Positions 23,660-25,852 of a stretch of 25,852 nt of DNA are shown in pieces (position 1 is the first letter of the stretch; the number at the start of each line of letters is the position of its first letter). The notes under the pieces are model-generated. The model made no database searches. It was not told the origin of the DNA and saw only the letters and a list, made by a program, of their open reading frames with translations. Origin of the DNA: Halanaerobiales bacterium (GTDB taxonomy: Bacteria; Bacillota_F; Halanaerobiia; Halanaerobiales; DTU029); contig JADQBV010000176.1 in NCBI GenBank assembly GCA_016278415.1, positions 1-25,852 on the forward strand, given 5' to 3'. The translations under genes and the position numbers were made by a program.

Positions 23660-25387
23660 TTAATAACTTTTTTTAAACTGTTTTTGATATAAATTATAAT
23701 AATAATTTTTTTTATCCATCAATTCATTATGTGTACCTATTTCGACAATACTACCATTTTCAATAGCAACTATTTTATCAGCTTTAATTATTGTGGAAAG
23801 TCTATGTGCTATCACGAAAGTTGTCCTATTCATCATAACCCTTTCTAGTGCTTGTTGTACTAGTGCTTCTGAGCTTGTATCTAAAGAAGATGTTGCTTCA
23901 TCTAATATTAATATACGAGGATCCCTTAATATTGCCCTGGCTATTGCTATCCGCTGTCTCTGGCCACCTGATAGGGAAACTCCCCTTTCTCCTATATCTG
24001 TTTGATATCCATTTTTCATCTCTACAATAAATTCATGGGCATTAGCCCTTTTGGCTGCTGCAACAATTTCTTCCATACTTTTATCCTCTGAACCATATAA
24101 TATATTATAAGCTATTGTACCTCTAAATAATATTGTTTCCTGAGGAACAATACCAATTTGTTTCCGTAATGATTGAATAGTAACCCCTTTAATGTCATAA
24201 CCATCAATTAATAATTTACCGCTATCTATATCATAAAACCTAGGTATTAGATTTGCCAAAGTTGTTTTTCCAGCACCACTTTGACCAACTAGAGCAACCA
24301 TTTCACCTGAACTAACCTCTAAATTTATATCAAATAATACCTCTTCATCTTTTATATAAGCAAAATTTACATCCTTGAAGATTACTTCACCCTTTATTTT
24401 AGGTATTTCTACAGCATCTTCAACTTCATTTATTCTCTCTTCTACATCAATAATTTCAAAAATCCGATCTGATGCTCCAAAGGCTTTCTGTAGCAAATGA
24501 TAATTATCACTTAATACATTTATAGGGCTCCAAAGCATACCAATATATGTAATAAAAGCTACTAATTCACCTGTCGTTAATCTACCAGCAAGAACCTGTC
24601 TTCCACCAAACCATAAGAAAAGTGCTAAACCAGCAGACACTATAAGTTCTATTATGGGAAGCAAAGCCGCTTTTATTTGAACACCCCTTAGATTAGCTGC
24701 TAATGTTTTCTCATTAGCATATGTAAATCTAGATATTTCCTTTTTTTCCATATTAAAGGCTTTCACAATGTGGATAGCAGATAGGGTCTCCTGTAATATA
24801 GAAGTGACCTCTCCTAAGCGTTTTTGTATCTTATTACTTACTTTACGCATCTTCTTCCCGAAAATACTCACTGCATAAGCAACAAGAGGTAATACAGCGA
24901 AAGATACCAATGCTAACTGCCAATCTATATAAAGCATAAAACCAACAATACCAATAATTATAAATGGTTGTAAGGTTAAATTAGCAAAGCCTTTAGTAAC
25001 ACCTTGTTGAATAATTGCAACATCATTAGTAAGCCTGGACATTAAATCACCTGTTGACTGGCGTTCAAAAAAGCTTAACGATAACCCCTGAAGGTGTTTA
25101 TATATGTCATTTCGAATATTAAATACCACCTTTTCTCCGAGTCCAGTCAGAAAATATATCTGACCATAATTAAATATTCCTTTAATTAAATATGCGATTA
25201 CCGAACCTACTACAAGATAGTTTAATAAAATTAAGTTACCCTCTTTTAATACATTATCAATTAAAAATTTAAACAACCAGGGGACCGCAATATTTACCGA
25301 TCCATAAATAATTATACAAAAAAAACCCAAAATTAAGTATGATAGATGAGGCTTAAGATATTTATACATCAATTCTTTTGTATTCAT
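23660..25387 (-). CDS. MsbA-type ABC exporter (membrane domain fused to ATPase)
   Basis: A 575-residue half-size ABC exporter with six membrane spans (about 15-290) and a nucleotide-binding domain. All motifs are present: Walker A GQSGAGKT (368-375), Q-loop Gln416, signature LSGGQ (472-476), Walker B ILILDE (492-497) and the H-loop His528. As a homodimer it would use ATP to move a lipid or drug outward; MsbA flips the lipid A core, and related proteins export drugs or peptides. ATG at 25387 has AGGAGG eleven bases upstream. The GT39 gene follows closely and glycosyltransferases surround it, which favours glycolipid export over drug export, but sequence alone does not decide. Confidence 0.92.
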   Translation of the reverse strand: MNTKELMYKYLKPHLSYLILGFFCIIIYGSVNIAVPWLFKFLIDNVLKEGNLILLNYLVVGSVIAYLIKGIFNYGQIYFLTGLGEKVVFNIRNDIYKHLQGLSLSFFERQSTGDLMSRLTNDVAIIQQGVTKGFANLTLQPFIIIGIVGFMLYIDWQLALVSFAVLPLVAYAVSIFGKKMRKVSNKIQKRLGEVTSILQETLSAIHIVKAFNMEKKEISRFTYANEKTLAANLRGVQIKAALLPIIELIVSAGLALFLWFGGRQVLAGRLTTGELVAFITYIGMLWSPINVLSDNYHLLQKAFGASDRIFEIIDVEERINEVEDAVEIPKIKGEVIFKDVNFAYIKDEEVLFDINLEVSSGEMVALVGQSGAGKTTLANLIPRFYDIDSGKLLIDGYDIKGVTIQSLRKQIGIVPQETILFRGTIAYNILYGSEDKSMEEIVAAAKRANAHEFIVEMKNGYQTDIGERGVSLSGGQRQRIAIARAILRDPRILILDEATSSLDTSSEALVQQALERVMMNRTTFVIAHRLSTIIKADKIVAIENGSIVEIGTHNELMDKKNYYYNLYQKQFKKSY

Positions 25388-25413
25388 TAAAACTAATACC
25401 TCCTGGATATATA

Positions 25414-25442
25414 TTGCATCAACCCCTAAAGTATTATATAAT
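25414..25442 (+). promoter_or_regulatory. promoter of the terminal GT2 gene
   Basis: TTGCAT (25414-25419), a 17-base spacer, then TATAAT (25437-25442), with the start about ten bases before the AAAGGAG ribosome site, so the leader is very short. Confidence 0.65.
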
Positions 25443-25463
25443 CTATTAAAAGGAGTTGTTTAT

Positions 25464-25852
25464 ATGAAAGACAAAATCGAAACTAGTGTAATTATTCCAA
25501 CATATAATAGAGAAAAAATATTATATAAATGTTTACAGGCACTCAATAAACAGACCTATCCTACAAATAAATTTGAAATTATTATTATAAATGATAATTC
25601 CACTGACAATACTGAAACAATGATTAAAAATATTAAAATAAAACCTAACTTAGTCTATCGCAAACAAGAACACAGTGGCCCAGCAGGAGCTAGAAACACT
25701 GGCATAAAACTTGCCAAAGGTGAATTCATCGTATTTATTGATGATGATATCATTGTTAACCCTAGATTCCTAGATGCCCATATACAGGAACAAAAAGATA
25801 AGCAAAAAGTAATAGTACACGGTCCAGTCATTTATACTAATAATCTGGACAA
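25464..25852 (+). CDS. GT2 family glycosyltransferase, cut by window end
   Basis: The first 129 codons of a family 2 glycosyltransferase run off the window. It starts MKDKIETSVIIPTYNREKI, then INDNSTDNTE, GPAGARNTGIKLAKGEFIVF and IDDDI, which give the nucleotide-binding and DxD-type metal-site motifs of GT-A enzymes. ATG at 25464 follows AAAGGAG by about eight bases. It is divergent from the ABC exporter and probably belongs to an operon continuing beyond the window. The acceptor is unknown. Confidence 0.9.
   Translation, partial: MKDKIETSVIIPTYNREKILYKCLQALNKQTYPTNKFEIIIINDNSTDNTETMIKNIKIKPNLVYRKQEHSGPAGARNTGIKLAKGEFIVFIDDDIIVNPRFLDAHIQEQKDKQKVIVHGPVIYTNNLD

Overview
The window is A+T-rich, with Shine-Dalgarno sites close to AAGGAGG or GAGGTG, several TTG and GTG starts, and mostly Bacillota-type protein families. 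It also carries genes for glycolipid and polysaccharide assembly (an LpxB-related protein, an MsbA-type exporter, an O-antigen-ligase-type protein and an ArnT-type transferase). A low-G+C anaerobic Bacillota with a diderm envelope, such as a member of Halanaerobiales, fits best. This placement is inferred from gene content, not from a marker gene.

Layout. 1-73 is a tRNA-Gln(CUG) cut by one base at the window edge, followed by a terminator. 229-1074 is a YdjC/ChbG-type sugar deacetylase. 1327-3330 is a divergent methionyl-tRNA synthetase with its own terminator. 3331-3996 has no intact gene: it holds a 45-codon remnant of an HD-GYP protein and two perfect dyads. 3997-12914 is a block of membrane proteins around a MoxR AAA+ ATPase. 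On the minus strand, in transcription order, it runs M48 protease, a seven-helix-type membrane protein, DUF4129, DUF4350, MoxR and DUF58, the middle genes overlapping by 17-22 bp. A SpoIIM/DUF95 gene converges on DUF58, and RDD and DUF975 genes lie beyond it. 11560-11768 is a G+C-richer repeat island that may be the end of a lost insertion sequence. 13267-14055 is a lipoprotein with two FMN_bind-like domains.

14179 to the window end is an envelope-glycan region on both strands. It holds a GtrA/GtrB-type pair, a membrane-anchored PHP metallohydrolase, a GT4 glycosyltransferase followed by an O-antigen ligase/polymerase-type protein, an LpxB-related protein, an extended SDR epimerase, a GT39/ArnT-type transferase, an MsbA-type ABC exporter and the start of a GT2 glycosyltransferase.

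How it may work together (inference). The GtrB-like enzyme could charge polyprenyl phosphate with a sugar, GtrA could flip it, and the GT39 enzyme could use it outside the membrane. GT4/GT2 enzymes and the ligase-like protein could build and attach a polysaccharide, and the ABC exporter could flip the lipid carrier or lipid A-like core. The MoxR block is a recurrent but poorly understood arrangement and is the best candidate here for a little-described system. I saw no CRISPR array, no intact transposase, no phage gene and no recognisable toxin or defence gene.
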